Below are positions 8,612-19,807 of a DNA stretch of 64,000 nucleotides, in pieces. The notes under the pieces were generated by a model that worked only from the letters and a program-made list of their open reading frames with translations, had not been told where the DNA came from and did not search any database. Location of the stretch: the NCBI RefSeq assembly GCF_014803385.1, contig NZ_JACYFC010000004.1, positions 124,001 through 188,000 of the forward strand. The letters run 5' to 3'. Each line of letters starts with the position of its first letter. Within the stretch, counting starts at the first letter, position 1. The position numbers and the translations under genes were made by a program. Source of the stretch: Marinomonas colpomeniae (GTDB lineage Bacteria; Pseudomonadota; Gammaproteobacteria; Pseudomonadales; Marinomonadaceae).

Positions 8612-9172
8612 ATGCTGTTATCGGATGAATTAGTAACGACTCAAACCATGAAATGGGTCAAAGACTTTATTGTCGCTTTGAATGTTTGCCCATTTGCAAA
8701 ACGTGAAGTTGAAAAAGAAAGGGTGCGTATTATGGTGTTGCGTTCCAAAAAAACGGAAGTGGCATTAGAGGAGCTAATGGCAGAGATACAGTGGCTAGAT
8801 GAGCAGCAAGAAACAGAAACGACGCTGTTGGTTTTCCCTACTTTATTTAAAGATTTTCATCGCTATTTAGACTTTGTTGAAATGGCAGAAAACCTGATGT
8901 TTGATCAAAGTTGTGAAGGAATTTATCAGCTTGCCACATTCCACCCTGATTATTGTTTTTCAGGAACTGAGCCTGATGATGTATCCAATTATACCAATAG
9001 ATCTCCCTATCCTATGTTGCATTTACTAAGAGAGGCGAGCATGGATAAGGCGATTGAGTTTTATGGTGATACATCAAAAATTCCCAATCAAAATATTGAA
9101 AAAATGGAAACGCTTGGAAAAACAAAATTAGACGATATGTTTGCTGTGTGTATGAAAGCAGGTAGTGACTAG
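8612..9172 (+). CDS. DUF1415 family protein
   Basis: This 186-aa cytoplasmic protein matches the DUF1415 pattern: WVKDFIVALNVCPFAKRE near the N-terminus, VFPTLF in the middle, and a FHPDYCFSGTEPDDVSNYTNRSPYPMLHLLRE core. Function is unknown. Conserved Cys, His and Asp in NVCPFAK and the FHPDY region suggest metal binding or catalysis, which is inference. The ATG at 8612 follows AAGAAGA at good spacing; a TTG 18 nt upstream is not needed. It reads in the same direction as cvfB. Confidence 0.85.
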   Translation: MLLSDELVTTQTMKWVKDFIVALNVCPFAKREVEKERVRIMVLRSKKTEVALEELMAEIQWLDEQQETETTLLVFPTLFKDFHRYLDFVEMAENLMFDQSCEGIYQLATFHPDYCFSGTEPDDVSNYTNRSPYPMLHLLREASMDKAIEFYGDTSKIPNQNIEKMETLGKTKLDDMFAVCMKAGSD

Positions 9173-9251
9173 TTCGTTATTTCAACGTATCAATCTTGCG
9201 CTTATAAATGAAGTGCGTATAGTTCGAAAAAAATGGCTTGCCGGAGATATC

Positions 9252-10085
9252 ATGGCTACACAAATTGGACGCTTAAATACATTAAGAGTCGTGAAAGAAA
9301 AAGATTTTGGCGTGTATTTAGACGCTGATGAATTAGGTGAGATTTTATTGCCTAAACGTTACGTTCCAAAAGGTCTGGCAGTAGATCAAGAAGTGGATGT
9401 ATTCGTATATTTAGACTCAGATGATAAGTTGATTGCGACAACGGAGATTCCGAAAGCGCAAGTTGGTGAGTTTGCAGGTTTAACGGCAATAGCGGTTAAT
9501 CAGGTAGGGGCTTTCTTTGATTGGGGGTTACCAAAAGATTTGTTGGTGCCTTTTAGTCAGCAGAAAAACCGAGTAGAAGAAGGTGAAACGCATTTACTTT
9601 TTATCTACTTAGATAATATTACCAATCGTATAGTGGCGACAACACGAGTTGATGCTCTTTTAAATCGTGAAGAAGCACCTTATCGCGTAGGTGATAAAGT
9701 ATCTATCATCATTGGTGATAAAACTAATATAGGTTTTAAATGCGTTATTGATGATCGCTTTTGGGGTGTTTTGTTTTTCGAAGATGCGTTTAGGCAGCTT
9801 CGTAAAGGCGAAAAAACCACTGGGTTTATCAAGCAGATGCGCGAAGATGGCAAGATTGACTTGAGTCTTCAAGAAGTTGGTTACAAAAAAGTTCGTAATA
9901 TCTTAGATGATATTTTGGATTATTTGGATGCGCAAGGTGGTGAGTCACCATTAACAGATAAAGCGTCTCCAGAAGCAATTTATGCTGTATTTAAAGTTAG
10001 TAAAGCAACGTACAAAAAAGCACTAGGTGCGCTTTATAAAGACAAAAAAATCCAACTGACCAAAGAAAAAGTCAGTAAGATTTAA
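9252..10085 (+). CDS. cvfB: CvfB/YitL-like S1 RNA-binding protein
   Basis: This 277-aa protein has tandem S1-like OB-fold domains and a C-terminal winged helix, as in CvfB, which affects virulence-factor expression in Staphylococcus. The first S1 unit starts MATQIGRLNTLRVVKEKDFGVYLD and the second TAIAVNQVGAFFDWGLPKDLLVPFSQQ. The winged helix is near residues 215-277 (SPEAIYAVFKVSKATYKKALGALYKDKKI). ATG 9252 has a GGAG site, while the frame's upstream extension overlaps the previous gene and lacks similarity. It ends at a strong terminator. A role in RNA binding is likely; targets are unknown. Confidence 0.88.
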   Translation: MATQIGRLNTLRVVKEKDFGVYLDADELGEILLPKRYVPKGLAVDQEVDVFVYLDSDDKLIATTEIPKAQVGEFAGLTAIAVNQVGAFFDWGLPKDLLVPFSQQKNRVEEGETHLLFIYLDNITNRIVATTRVDALLNREEAPYRVGDKVSIIIGDKTNIGFKCVIDDRFWGVLFFEDAFRQLRKGEKTTGFIKQMREDGKIDLSLQEVGYKKVRNILDDILDYLDAQGGESPLTDKASPEAIYAVFKVSKATYKKALGALYKDKKIQLTKEKVSKI

Positions 10086-10103
10086 GGTATATATTGTCTG
10101 CTT

Positions 10104-10139
10104 AAAAAGCTGCTAAGTAATACTTAGCAGCTTTTTTTT
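10104..10139. terminator. Bidirectional terminator between cvfB and panE-like gene
   Basis: A 15-bp perfect stem (10104-10118 with 10122-10136) closes a 3-nt loop and ends in a T-run. It overlaps the last codons of the convergent minus-strand gene. Confidence 0.9.
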
Positions 10140-11075
10140 GTTTTCTTCACGGTGTTCAGGAAAAGCGATGCCGTCATGGAGTAATTGTTGGATAGGGAGC
10201 TCAATCGGGCTGTTTTTCAGCAGAAAGCCTGAAATGAAATTATTTTCCGTTTGTCTTTGTAGTTTGAGGTCTTCATACATGGAAGATCTATTTAGACGAG
10301 TTAGCTGGGCTATGGTGTTTATTCGGTTTTTTATGTTGTTAGAGGTGAGGTGTTTACTTTGTTCAATGTAACTAAATTTCGGGTGCGAAAATACGCTTGC
10401 CAGTTCAATAAAAGACGCAGCCAATAATGACTTGTACTCTTCATTAAGAATGTCACCATTATGTATATTGAAAAGCGCAGTAATGGGATTGATAATGGCA
10501 TTAACGGCCAGCTTCTCGATGACACGTTGGTGGATGTTGGTAACGGTTAAGTTATCAAGAGGGAATGTTTTGGCTGGTGTTGTTTCTATCCATTGGCCAA
10601 AATAGGTATCGCCTAACCCTGTGTGTTTAATGTGATTGATATCTACTTTCAATATGCCTTCACTGGTTGTTCCTGCCCACAGTGTTTGGGTTTCTAAAAG
10701 GGCGTGCTGGAGTTCTTCTTGAGCGCCAATTCCGTTACATAAGCATGCAATATCTGCATCTTCTGTTATTTGAGATGCAACTTGTAAGTAGGCATCCTTT
10801 AGGTCGAATGATTTTGTGCAAATCATTACCTTGTCGTACTTTTCTGTTGATTCGCGTTCTGTGAGTTCTTGGGCTGTGAAACTTTTTATCTTGTGTTTGG
10901 ATATGGTGGACTGTTGATTACCGCTTTCATCCGTAAAGGATTCTAATGTGATTTTTTTACCTGGATTTTCTGAACGGTACACAAGATGTACCTTGTGGCC
11001 AAGCGTTTGAAGCTTACATGCCCAGAAAAGACCGATAGCACCGGCGCCAATAACGAGCCAAGGTGTATTGTTCAT
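10113..11075 (-). CDS. Ketopantoate reductase (PanE/ApbA) family protein
   Basis: This NADPH-dependent reductase of 320 aa is likely to reduce 2-dehydropantoate to pantoate for coenzyme A synthesis. The nucleotide-binding GxGxxG is GAGAIG at residues 10-15. Asn114 in CLCNGIGAQEE, the candidate catalytic Lys188 in VIEKLAVNAIINPITAL, and the C-terminal NRSSMYEDLKLQRQTE motif fit the family. Paralogues acting on other 2-oxo acids are common, so the substrate is not certain. Its 3' end carries the shared terminator. It is divergent from yajQ. Confidence 0.82.
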   Translation of the reverse strand: MNNTPWLVIGAGAIGLFWACKLQTLGHKVHLVYRSENPGKKITLESFTDESGNQQSTISKHKIKSFTAQELTERESTEKYDKVMICTKSFDLKDAYLQVASQITEDADIACLCNGIGAQEELQHALLETQTLWAGTTSEGILKVDINHIKHTGLGDTYFGQWIETTPAKTFPLDNLTVTNIHQRVIEKLAVNAIINPITALFNIHNGDILNEEYKSLLAASFIELASVFSHPKFSYIEQSKHLTSNNIKNRINTIAQLTRLNRSSMYEDLKLQRQTENNFISGFLLKNSPIELPIQQLLHDGIAFPEHREENKKKLLSIT

Positions 11076-11158
11076 AATAGGTTTCCATTAGGTGTTTTAT
11101 TTCAATCCCTGTTATTATCGCGCCAAAACATCTATTTGAACATGCTAAGGAGCAAAAA

Positions 11159-11644
11159 ATGCCATCATTTGACGTAGTATCTGAGTTGGACTGGCACGAA
11201 GTCAGTAATGCCGTGGATCAAGCGAATCGAGAGATTACGACTCGTTACGATTTTAAGGGCGTAAAAGCACATTACGAAATTAAAGACAAAACCAGCGTGA
11301 TGATGGAAGCAGAGGCTGAGCCTCAACTTCGTCAGATGTCTGATATTTTGAATCAAAAGTTGGTTGCTCGTGGCGTTGATTTAAAAAGCCTGGAAAGAGA
11401 GTCGATAGAAAAAGGCAATATGCGTGCATCACAAGCTGTTCGAATGAAAGAAGGCTTGGAAACAGATGAAGCGAAAAAAATCGTAAAGATGATCAAAGAA
11501 AGTAAAATTAAAGTGCAGGCGCAAATTCAAGGTGACCAACTTCGCGTTACAGGTAAAAAGCGTGATGAATTGCAACAAGTTATGGCGTTGTTGCGTGGTG
11601 CAGATTTAGCTCAGCCAGTTCAGTTTACTAACTTTCGAGACTAA
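11159..11644 (+). CDS. yajQ: YajQ family nucleotide-binding protein
   Basis: This 161-aa protein begins MPSFDVVSELDWHEVSNAVDQANREI and includes TRYDFKG and the C-terminal KRDELQQVMALLR, hallmark YajQ sequence. The fold is two ferredoxin-like halves. In Xanthomonas and Pseudomonas a YajQ homologue binds cyclic di-GMP and acts with a LysR regulator; other homologues bind tRNA or nucleotides. The start follows AAGGAG at ideal spacing. It stands alone. Confidence 0.95.
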   Translation: MPSFDVVSELDWHEVSNAVDQANREITTRYDFKGVKAHYEIKDKTSVMMEAEAEPQLRQMSDILNQKLVARGVDLKSLERESIEKGNMRASQAVRMKEGLETDEAKKIVKMIKESKIKVQAQIQGDQLRVTGKKRDELQQVMALLRGADLAQPVQFTNFRD

Positions 11645-11704
11645 ATTTCTAGAGGTTTTCAAGGCTTTGTAGCATGTAAACCTCTTAAGTTGTTAATGAA
11701 CTTA

Positions 11705-12022
11705 CTACATATTAGTAAGCTCATTAACAGTTAGTTTATTGCCAACTATAGTCCAGCCTTCTTGCTCTAGCCTTTCTCTTTGTCTGATGTAGGCGTCAGT
11801 ATTTTCTGCAAAGCTGATTTTTCGTTGGGAGTTAACAACTCTATGCCAAGGTAGTTTGGTGTCCTTGGGTAAATTCTTCATTAAAAAACCAACGCGTCGA
11901 GCGTGTGATGGAAAGCCTGCTTGTTTTGCCAGCTCTCCGTAAGCAATGCATTCCCCTTGTGGTACTTCGCTTAAAATAAGGAGTACTTGTGATTTAAAGT
12001 GGTCCATTGCTTGATTAGTCAT
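11705..12022 (-). CDS. Alkyltransferase-like protein (ATL/MGMT family, no active Cys)
   Basis: This is a 105-aa protein with the DNA-binding domain of O6-alkylguanine transferases. The usual PCHRV active site reads LPWHRVV, so Trp replaces the acceptor cysteine. Such ATL proteins bind O6-alkylguanine, flip the base and hand the lesion to nucleotide excision repair. The RRVGFLMKN helix matches the arginine-finger/recognition region. ATG 12022 is preferred because GGGCGA lies upstream; an in-frame ATG at 12034 would add four residues. It converges with yajQ. Confidence 0.88.
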   Translation of the reverse strand: MTNQAMDHFKSQVLLILSEVPQGECIAYGELAKQAGFPSHARRVGFLMKNLPKDTKLPWHRVVNSQRKISFAENTDAYIRQRERLEQEGWTIVGNKLTVNELTNM

Positions 12023-12082
12023 AGTTTCGCCCATAGATAGACGTTATTGGTTGAATTTAAGTTTGCAACAAAGAAGGTGATC

Positions 12083-12553
12083 ATGAGATTTGCTCTTTTA
12101 CTATTTATTCTAGTGCCCATTATTGAAATGACGGTTCTTATTCAAGTTGGTAGTGAAATTGGTGCGCTAGCAACCGTTGGTTTGGTTTTCTTAACCGCTA
12201 TTGTAGGGGTTACTCTTATTCGTAAGCAAGGTCTAGAGACCTCGCTTAAAGCTCAGGAAAAAATGCGTCGTGGTGAATTGCCTGCATCTGAAGTGGCTGA
12301 AGGCGTTATGCTGATGTTTGCGGGTTTATGTTTGTTAATTCCAGGGTTTGTTACCGATGTAATGGGTGCTTTGTTATTAGTGCCTTTTTTAAGGAAAATC
12401 TTAGCCGCTGGGCTAATTGTTAAGTTTATGAGCTCTATGATGGCTCGAGGCTCCCAATGGCGTGGTGGGCAGTATAATAGCTCACAACCAGAGGGTGAGA
12501 TCATTGAAGGTGAATACGTAAACGAAGACAGTGACTTATTAGATAAAAAATAA
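12083..12553 (+). CDS. fxsA: FxsA family membrane protein
   Basis: This 156-aa inner-membrane protein belongs to the FxsA/YtzA family; overproduced FxsA eases phage T7 exclusion by the F plasmid PifA protein. Hydrophobic segments lie near residues 1-20, 24-45 and 75-110 (MLMFAGLCLLIPGFVTDVMG). The C-terminal tail is polar and acidic. ATG 12083 follows GAAGGTGATC; an upstream in-frame extension adds a non-family polar stretch and is rejected. Location just before groESL is also seen in other gammaproteobacteria. Confidence 0.88.
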   Translation: MRFALLLFILVPIIEMTVLIQVGSEIGALATVGLVFLTAIVGVTLIRKQGLETSLKAQEKMRRGELPASEVAEGVMLMFAGLCLLIPGFVTDVMGALLLVPFLRKILAAGLIVKFMSSMMARGSQWRGGQYNSSQPEGEIIEGEYVNEDSDLLDKK

Positions 12554-12566
12554 TTTTTTGATTGGG

Positions 12567-12594
12567 TTGAAAAACGGATTAGTAGCCGTATATA
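12567..12594 (+). promoter_or_regulatory. Sigma32-like heat-shock promoter of groESL
   Basis: TTGAAA (12567-12572) is separated by 13 nt from CCGTATATA (12586-12594). The sigma32 consensus is CTTGAAA, 11-16 nt, CCCCATNT. The leader that follows holds two small hairpins, CTTGTG/CACAAG (12610-12626) and CCAGG/CCTGG (12639-12653). Confidence 0.65.
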
Positions 12595-12680
12595 AAGCCG
12601 ATAGAGATTCTTGTGTACACCACAAGGTTTTAATCCTGCCAGGGGAGTCCTGGTATTGTTTTAATTGGAGAAAGTGATTA

Positions 12681-12971
12681 ATGAATATTCGTCCTTTGCA
12701 CGATCGTGTCGTTGTTCGCCGTAAAGAAGAAGAGACAACAACTGCATCTGGTATCATATTGTCTGGATCCGCTACAGAAAAACCTACACAAGGCGAGGTT
12801 TTAGCTGTAGGTACTGGTCGTATTCAATCTAATGGCGATGTGCAAGCATTGGCTGTTAGTGTTGGCGACACTGTATTATTTGGTCAGTATTCAGGTCAGA
12901 CAGTGAAAATGAACGGTGAAGAATTACTTATTATGAAAGAAGACGAAATTTATGGCGTTGTTGAAGCCTAA
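12681..12971 (+). CDS. groES: Co-chaperonin GroES (Hsp10)
   Basis: This 96-aa subunit forms the heptameric lid of the GroEL folding chamber. It begins [14 protein letters not shown] and carries the mobile loop near residues 16-33 ([18 protein letters not shown]) and the C-terminal [17 protein letters not shown] site precedes the ATG. It is cotranscribed with groEL 74 nt downstream and lies behind a heat-shock-type promoter. Confidence 0.98.
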   Translation: MNIRPLHDRVVVRRKEEETTTASGIILSGSATEKPTQGEVLAVGTGRIQSNGDVQALAVSVGDTVLFGQYSGQTVKMNGEELLIMKEDEIYGVVEA

Positions 12972-13033
12972 CCGTCTTAATCGTTAATATTTTCAGTTCA
13001 TATTCGATTTGTAGCATTTAAAACAGTTATTAA

Positions 13034-14692
<1,659 letters not shown>

Positions 14693-14719
14693 TTCCCCTC
14701 TAACTCAGCGTTAGTTAAG

Positions 14720-14751
14720 AAAGCCTCACTATTTATAGTGGGGCTTTTTTT
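14720..14751 (+). terminator. Intrinsic terminator of groESL
   Basis: A stem of about 12 bp (AAAGCCTCACTA with TAGTGGGGCTTT, one G-T pair) closes a TTTA loop and runs into seven T. Confidence 0.9.
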
Positions 14752-14956
14752 ATGGTGTATTTTTTGTAAGTTTATACTTTTTCTTTAAGTGCATTTTTAA
14801 GCTGTTTTTGTATAGATTTTGTACGCTTTAATCTCTGATCTGCTGCTCGCTTGATATAAGTACAAACCATTGATTCTAAAGCTATTGATAAATACTCACC
14901 TGTGTAAGATACTTGTTAGATATTTATGTCCAAATTTTGTAAATAAAGGGAAGATT

Positions 14957-17185
14957 ATGCTCAGAAAAACCCTCGTTAGTCTTGCTGTAACTGGTGTGTT
15001 GTACGCATCCAGCGGCTATGCATTAGAGTTGGGTGAGTTAACCTCTCAATCAAATTTGGATGAGCCTTATCGCGGCAAAATCGAAATTTCTGATGTTGGT
15101 ACATTAACAAGTAACGATATCTTGATTCGTTTGGGTAGTGAGAGTGAATTTCGTCAAGCTGGCTTTGCACCAACAAGAGTCTTGTCCCAATTAAAGTTTG
15201 ATGTGGCTCGTGAAGGAGGTGACCTAGTTGTTGAGGTGACATCTGATAAGCCGTTGGTTGTAGATGAACTTCATTTTATCTTAGCTGCTCGCTGGCCTAG
15301 TGGTCAGGTTGTACGAGAATACCAAACACCGTTAAACCAATCTGCATTAGTTGAAAAAGCACAAAAGGAAGTAGTGCAGGCGGCGGTTGTTTCGACTGAT
15401 CCAGTGGTTGCCTCGTCTACAGATTCTGTTTTCCGTGCTGCAACGCTTCAAGCTGAGACAATGTCTCCGAAAAGTAATTTGAACGTTGTAAAAGGTAATA
15501 CACTTTGGTCTATTGCAGGTCAAAATCGCCCAAGCAATCAATTAACTATCTATCAAACTATGATGGCGATTCAGGCATTAAATAAAGATGCCTTCTATTC
15601 TGACAATATTAATTTGTTAAAAGAAGGTGCGATTCTGCGCCTTCCAACACAAGAGCAAATTACACTTTTTAATCGCACAACCTCACAAGAAGAATTTCAA
15701 CGCCAACATGAAGCTTGGATAGCCCTGAAAGGTGTTCAAGGTAATAACTCTGTTAATCAAGCTCAACTTAACACTCAAGCAACAGCAAAGGCTGCGGCCT
15801 CAGCGACTGACACGACAGCTGATAAACTAACTTTATCTTCTAGTCAGGGTTTGCTTCCAGAAAGTGTAGCCAGTTCAAATGTAGGTGATGGTAGTAATGC
15901 AACAATAAGTGCTTTGCAAGCTGAATTATCAGCGTCACAAGAAATGCTTGATAAAGAGCAACGTGAGAAAGGCGACCTGTCTGGTCAGTTAAGTGACTTA
16001 AATAAACAGCTAGCAACACTAGAAGATCTGATTAGCCTAAAAGATAAGCAAATGGCTGAGTTGATGAAACAGTTTGCTAGTGCTCAACAATCTCTACAAG
16101 AACAAAAAAATACGGTTGATCAGTTATTAGAAGCTGATCAGATTCGTCGTGAAAAAGAGCAAGTAGAAGCTGACTCTTTGATGAATAAGATTTTTGGTAA
16201 TCCTATTGTTGTTTCTATTAGTGCTGTAGTGCTGTTGCTTCTAGGGTTGTTTGTTGGTTTGGCTATGCGCCGTGCTGGAAAGAAGCAAGACGATTCTGTA
16301 CCTTCAAAAAAAGATGAGTTTGATCTTTCATCCGTTGCAGCTCCTGTTGTTGCAACTGCTGCCGTAACGGATTATGCATTAGATGATGACTTTGACGAGG
16401 TTGAACACGTTCAAGAGGAAGATCCTTTCGCGTTTGATTTTGATACACCAGATAATGACAGCGACGACGAAGAGTTTGACTCTTTTGATTCAGATGTTGC
16501 GTCAATGGATGATGCTGATCTAGTTGACGATACAGACCTTGTCGATGAAGTTGATTTTGTTGAGGATATGGATTTTTCAGAAGACCCTGAAACTGAACTG
16601 GAAAGTGCTGTAGAGGAAGAGACAGATGAAGAAATAATATCTTCTTTTGATGAAACAGATGATTTACCTGATCTAGCCGCAAGTTTCAGTCAAGATGACG
16701 AGTTAGAGGATTTAACGGAAGATGATATTCCGACAATGGAACCAGAGCTTGAAGAGCCTGTTGAAAGTGTCGAGGATACAATCGAAAGCGAAGAAGAGTC
16801 TTTCGTTTCTAGTTTATTAAACGATGATGAGCAAGTCGATGTTGATGAGTCGTCAATGTTCAATGGTGTTCCAAATGAGTCCATAGCGGATTCAATAGAA
16901 GAGACACTTGCTGAAGCTGCTGCAGAGGAAGAAGTTGAGGTTCCTGCGTTTGGTGAAGCGGAAGCCGCAGCGGATGAAGAAATAAGCGATGATGAAGAAG
17001 AGTTTGACTTCTTTGATGCCAGTGGCGATGAAGTTGCTACTAAGCTTGATTTAGCGCGAGCTTATATGGATATGGGCGATGAAGAAGGTGCGCGAGTTAT
17101 TCTTGAAGATGTAGTTGAGTCTGGCAACGAAAAACAAGTTGCTGAAGCTCAAAGTATGATGGAGCGAATGTTCCCAAGTGACTAA
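14957..17185 (+). CDS. fimV: FimV-like polar hub / peptidoglycan-binding protein
   Basis: FimV organises the cell pole in Pseudomonas and relatives, supporting type IV pili and chemotaxis placement. The 743-aa product has a signal peptide ending near SGYALE, the conserved N-terminal FimV domain (about 25-130), a LysM-like peptidoglycan-binding region (about 175-231, NTLWSIAGQN), a coiled coil (315-405), one membrane helix (416-437), and a very acidic cytoplasmic region (478-685). The C-terminal FimV motif (about 691-738, TKLDLARAYMDMGDEEGARVIL) is a TPR-like pair. ATG 14957 follows AAGGGAAG and starts the signal peptide; the longer frame is rejected. It overlaps truA by 8 nt, the usual FimV context. 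Confidence 0.93.
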   Translation: MLRKTLVSLAVTGVLYASSGYALELGELTSQSNLDEPYRGKIEISDVGTLTSNDILIRLGSESEFRQAGFAPTRVLSQLKFDVAREGGDLVVEVTSDKPLVVDELHFILAARWPSGQVVREYQTPLNQSALVEKAQKEVVQAAVVSTDPVVASSTDSVFRAATLQAETMSPKSNLNVVKGNTLWSIAGQNRPSNQLTIYQTMMAIQALNKDAFYSDNINLLKEGAILRLPTQEQITLFNRTTSQEEFQRQHEAWIALKGVQGNNSVNQAQLNTQATAKAAASATDTTADKLTLSSSQGLLPESVASSNVGDGSNATISALQAELSASQEMLDKEQREKGDLSGQLSDLNKQLATLEDLISLKDKQMAELMKQFASAQQSLQEQKNTVDQLLEADQIRREKEQVEADSLMNKIFGNPIVVSISAVVLLLLGLFVGLAMRRAGKKQDDSVPSKKDEFDLSSVAAPVVATAAVTDYALDDDFDEVEHVQEEDPFAFDFDTPDNDSDDEEFDSFDSDVASMDDADLVDDTDLVDEVDFVEDMDFSEDPETELESAVEEETDEEIISSFDETDDLPDLAASFSQDDELEDLTEDDIPTMEPELEEPVESVEDTIESEEESFVSSLLNDDEQVDVDESSMFNGVPNESIADSIEETLAEAAAEEEVEVPAFGEAEAAADEEISDDEEEFDFFDASGDEVATKLDLARAYMDMGDEEGARVILEDVVESGNEKQVAEAQSMMERMFPSD

Positions 17186-18002
17186 AAAAGTTGTACTGGT
17201 TGTTGAATACAATGGCTCTGCTTATAAGGGCTGGCAAGCACAAAAAACAGGTGTTCCAAGTGTTCAGGAGAATTTAGAAAAAGCGTTGGCTGTTATTACA
17301 AATCACCCTGTTAAGGTGATTTGTGCTGGTCGAACTGATTCTGGCGTTCATGCCAGCGCACAAGTCGTTCATTTTGAAACAAATGTTGTGCGTAACGAGC
17401 GTTCGTGGACTCTTGGTGTTAATACCTATCTCCCCACCGATATTTCGGTGATTGCTGCAAGTGATGTTGCTGATGATTTTCATGCTCGTTTTAGCGCTGT
17501 TAGTCGTCGCTATCGTTATGTGATTTATCAGTCTGACCTCCGTCCAGCAATATTGGCGAAAGGTGTGACGTGGACTTTTAAAAAGTTGAATGTCGATGCC
17601 ATGAAAGAAGCCGCAAAGGTATTTTTAGGCACTCACGACTTTACGTCGTTCCGAGCTGTTGGTTGTCAGGCCAATACGCCAATCCGTACTATTCTAAACT
17701 TTGATGTTCAGCAATTAGGCCATTATATTGTCCTTGATATACGGGCGAATGCTTTTTTGCATCATATGATTCGAAATTTCGCAGGTGTGTTGATGACTAT
17801 TGGTGCAGGTGAGAAACCAGTAACTTGGTCAAAAGACGTATTAGAAGCACAAGATAGATGCAAAGGTGGAATAACTGCACCGCCTGATGGTTTGTATTTT
17901 GTTGATGCTCAATACCCTGAAGTTTTCAATGTTCCGGTCTGCAAATTAGGGCCTCACTTTTTACCTTATGTAGACGAGCCTTCCTATGAATTGTCGAGTT
18001 AA
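17178..18002 (+). CDS. truA: tRNA pseudouridine(38-40) synthase TruA
   Basis: TruA modifies uridines 38-40 in the anticodon arm of many tRNAs. The 274-aa protein shows the catalytic AGRTDSGVHA with Asp54, and the later RANAFLHHMIRN motif. It starts with GTG 8 nt inside fimV, so the two are translationally coupled. It overlaps trpF by 17 nt. The fimV-truA-trpF order is shared with pseudomonads. Confidence 0.96.
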   Translation: MTKKVVLVVEYNGSAYKGWQAQKTGVPSVQENLEKALAVITNHPVKVICAGRTDSGVHASAQVVHFETNVVRNERSWTLGVNTYLPTDISVIAASDVADDFHARFSAVSRRYRYVIYQSDLRPAILAKGVTWTFKKLNVDAMKEAAKVFLGTHDFTSFRAVGCQANTPIRTILNFDVQQLGHYIVLDIRANAFLHHMIRNFAGVLMTIGAGEKPVTWSKDVLEAQDRCKGGITAPPDGLYFVDAQYPEVFNVPVCKLGPHFLPYVDEPSYELSS

Positions 18003-18603
18003 AATCTGTGGGATAACTAATATAGAGGATGCGCTAATGGCGTGTCGTCATGGTGCGGATGCGTTGGGTTTTGTTTTCTATGAAAAAAGTCCGAGATATG
18101 TCACCCCTGAAATGGCTAATTCAATCCTAGCTCAGCTTCCGCCATTTGTGACTCCTGTCGCTTTATTTGTTGACGCTGACGAAGCAAGTATTAGGACTGT
18201 TATTAATGGGAGTCCACGTTGGATTATTCAATTTCATGGCGCCGAGATTGAAGCTGAATGTTTGTCTTATCAACGACCTTATATGAAAGCGTTACGAATT
18301 AAAGAGGGCGATAATGTCGCTGCCTTAGTTGATCAATATCCTACCGCTAGTGCAATGCTATTAGACGCATACAAAGCCGGTGTTCCAGGTGGAACTGGAG
18401 AGGTTTTTGATTGGTCGCTCATTCCAAAAAAATTGACTAAGCCTATCGTATTAGCGGGAGGCCTTACCCCAAACAATATTAAAGACGCGATAAAGCAAGT
18501 TGCACCTTATGCTGTAGATGTAAGTGGCGGTGTTGAGTTATCTAAAGGCGTCAAAAGTGAACTTAAGGTTCAAGAATTTATTAGTGGAGCAAAATGTGGA
18601 TAA
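17986..18603 (+). CDS. trpF: Phosphoribosylanthranilate isomerase
   Basis: TrpF converts N-(5'-phosphoribosyl)anthranilate to CdRP in tryptophan synthesis. The 205-aa TIM barrel has the catalytic Cys8 in VKICGIT and Asp127 in LLDAYKAG. Phosphate-binding glycines lie in AGGLTPNN and VSGGVE. The ATG sits inside the end of truA and the stop overlaps the trpB start by 8 nt. The upstream trp genes (E, G, D, C) are not in the window. Confidence 0.96.
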   Translation: MNCRVKICGITNIEDALMACRHGADALGFVFYEKSPRYVTPEMANSILAQLPPFVTPVALFVDADEASIRTVINGSPRWIIQFHGAEIEAECLSYQRPYMKALRIKEGDNVAALVDQYPTASAMLLDAYKAGVPGGTGEVFDWSLIPKKLTKPIVLAGGLTPNNIKDAIKQVAPYAVDVSGGVELSKGVKSELKVQEFISGAKCG

Positions 18604-19807
18604 CAAAGATATTAATCTAGATTTACCTGATTCTCATGGTCGCTTTGGTCAATATGGCGGTGTATTCGTATCTGAGACTTTGATGTCTGCTTTAGATGAT
18701 TTGACAGTAATGTATGAGCGTCTGTCTAAGGATGCCGAATTTCAAGCCGCTTTTGATTATGACTTAGCGCACTATGTAGGTCGACCATCTCCACTTTATT
18801 TTGCTGAGCGATTAACTAAAAAAGCCGGTGGTGCGAAGATCTATTTAAAGCGAGAAGACCTTAATCATACGGGTGCCCATAAAATTAATAACACCATTGG
18901 TCAAGCTTTATTGGCTAAGCACATGGGTAAGCCAAATATTATTGCAGAGACAGGAGCAGGGCAGCATGGAGTTGCATCTGCTACGGTAGCGGCTCGATTA
19001 GGGTTGAAATGTAAGGTTTTCATGGGGGCGGAAGATATTCGTCGTCAATCATTGAATGTTTATCGTATGAAGTTGCTTGGCGCAGAGGTTATTTCTGTTG
19101 AGTCAGGGACAAAGACATTAAAAGATGCCCTTAATGAAGCGATGCGTTATTGGGTAGGTAATGTCGATGACACTTTCTACATTATTGGTACAGCTGCTGG
19201 CCCTCATCCTTATCCCAAATTGGTTCGCGATTTCCAAGCGGTTATCGGACGTGAAACGAAAGCTCAGTGTTTGGCTCAAGAAGGTCGTCTACCTGATGCA
19301 CTTGTTGCTTGTGTTGGTGGTGGTTCAAACGCCATAGGTATGTTCCACCCTTTCATTAAAGATGAGGGTGTTGCTATGTACGGTGTTGAGGCTGGAGGTG
19401 ATGGTATTGAAACAGGTCGCCATGCGGCACCATTAAGTGCTGGTCGCCCAGGTGTACTGCATGGTAACCGTACTTACGTAATGGCCGATGATGATGGTCA
19501 AATTATAGGTACACACTCTATTTCAGCGGGTTTGGATTATCCTGGTGTTGGTCCAGAGCATGCTTGGTTAAAAGATATTGGTCGAGCAAACTACGTTGCA
19601 ATCAATGATGATGAGGCAATGGATGGCTTCCGCGATTTAACTCGTTTGGAAGGTATTATGCCTGCTCTTGAGTCTAGTCATGCGGTGGCTTACGGTATGA
19701 AATTAGCTGCAACAATGGCAAAAGATAAAATCGTTGTGATCAATCTTTCTGGTCGTGGTGATAAAGATATTCTTACTGTTGCAGAATTGGATGGAATTGA
19801 AGTATGA
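18596..19807 (+). CDS. trpB: Tryptophan synthase beta chain
   Basis: TrpB is the PLP enzyme that joins indole and serine to give tryptophan. The 403-aa product has the PLP lysine Lys96 in HTGAHKINN, the catalytic ETGAGQHG, and the phosphate-binding [13 protein letters not shown] 18596 is taken as the start because GGAG lies 7 nt before it and the following residues lead into the family's [11 protein letters not shown]. The longer upstream frame overlaps trpF without homology. It overlaps trpA by ATGA. Confidence 0.96.
   Translation: MDNKDINLDLPDSHGRFGQYGGVFVSETLMSALDDLTVMYERLSKDAEFQAAFDYDLAHYVGRPSPLYFAERLTKKAGGAKIYLKREDLNHTGAHKINNTIGQALLAKHMGKPNIIAETGAGQHGVASATVAARLGLKCKVFMGAEDIRRQSLNVYRMKLLGAEVISVESGTKTLKDALNEAMRYWVGNVDDTFYIIGTAAGPHPYPKLVRDFQAVIGRETKAQCLAQEGRLPDALVACVGGGSNAIGMFHPFIKDEGVAMYGVEAGGDGIETGRHAAPLSAGRPGVLHGNRTYVMADDDGQIIGTHSISAGLDYPGVGPEHAWLKDIGRANYVAINDDEAMDGFRDLTRLEGIMPALESSHAVAYGMKLAATMAKDKIVVINLSGRGDKDILTVAELDGIEV

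Noticed and set aside
9165..9251. N-terminal extension of CvfB overlapping the DUF1415 gene
   Set aside because: ATG 9252 has GGAG at good spacing and begins the first S1 domain directly.
15347..16884. Minus-strand frames opposite fimV
   Set aside because: They are antisense shadows produced by the Gln- and Asp/Glu-rich FimV sequence.
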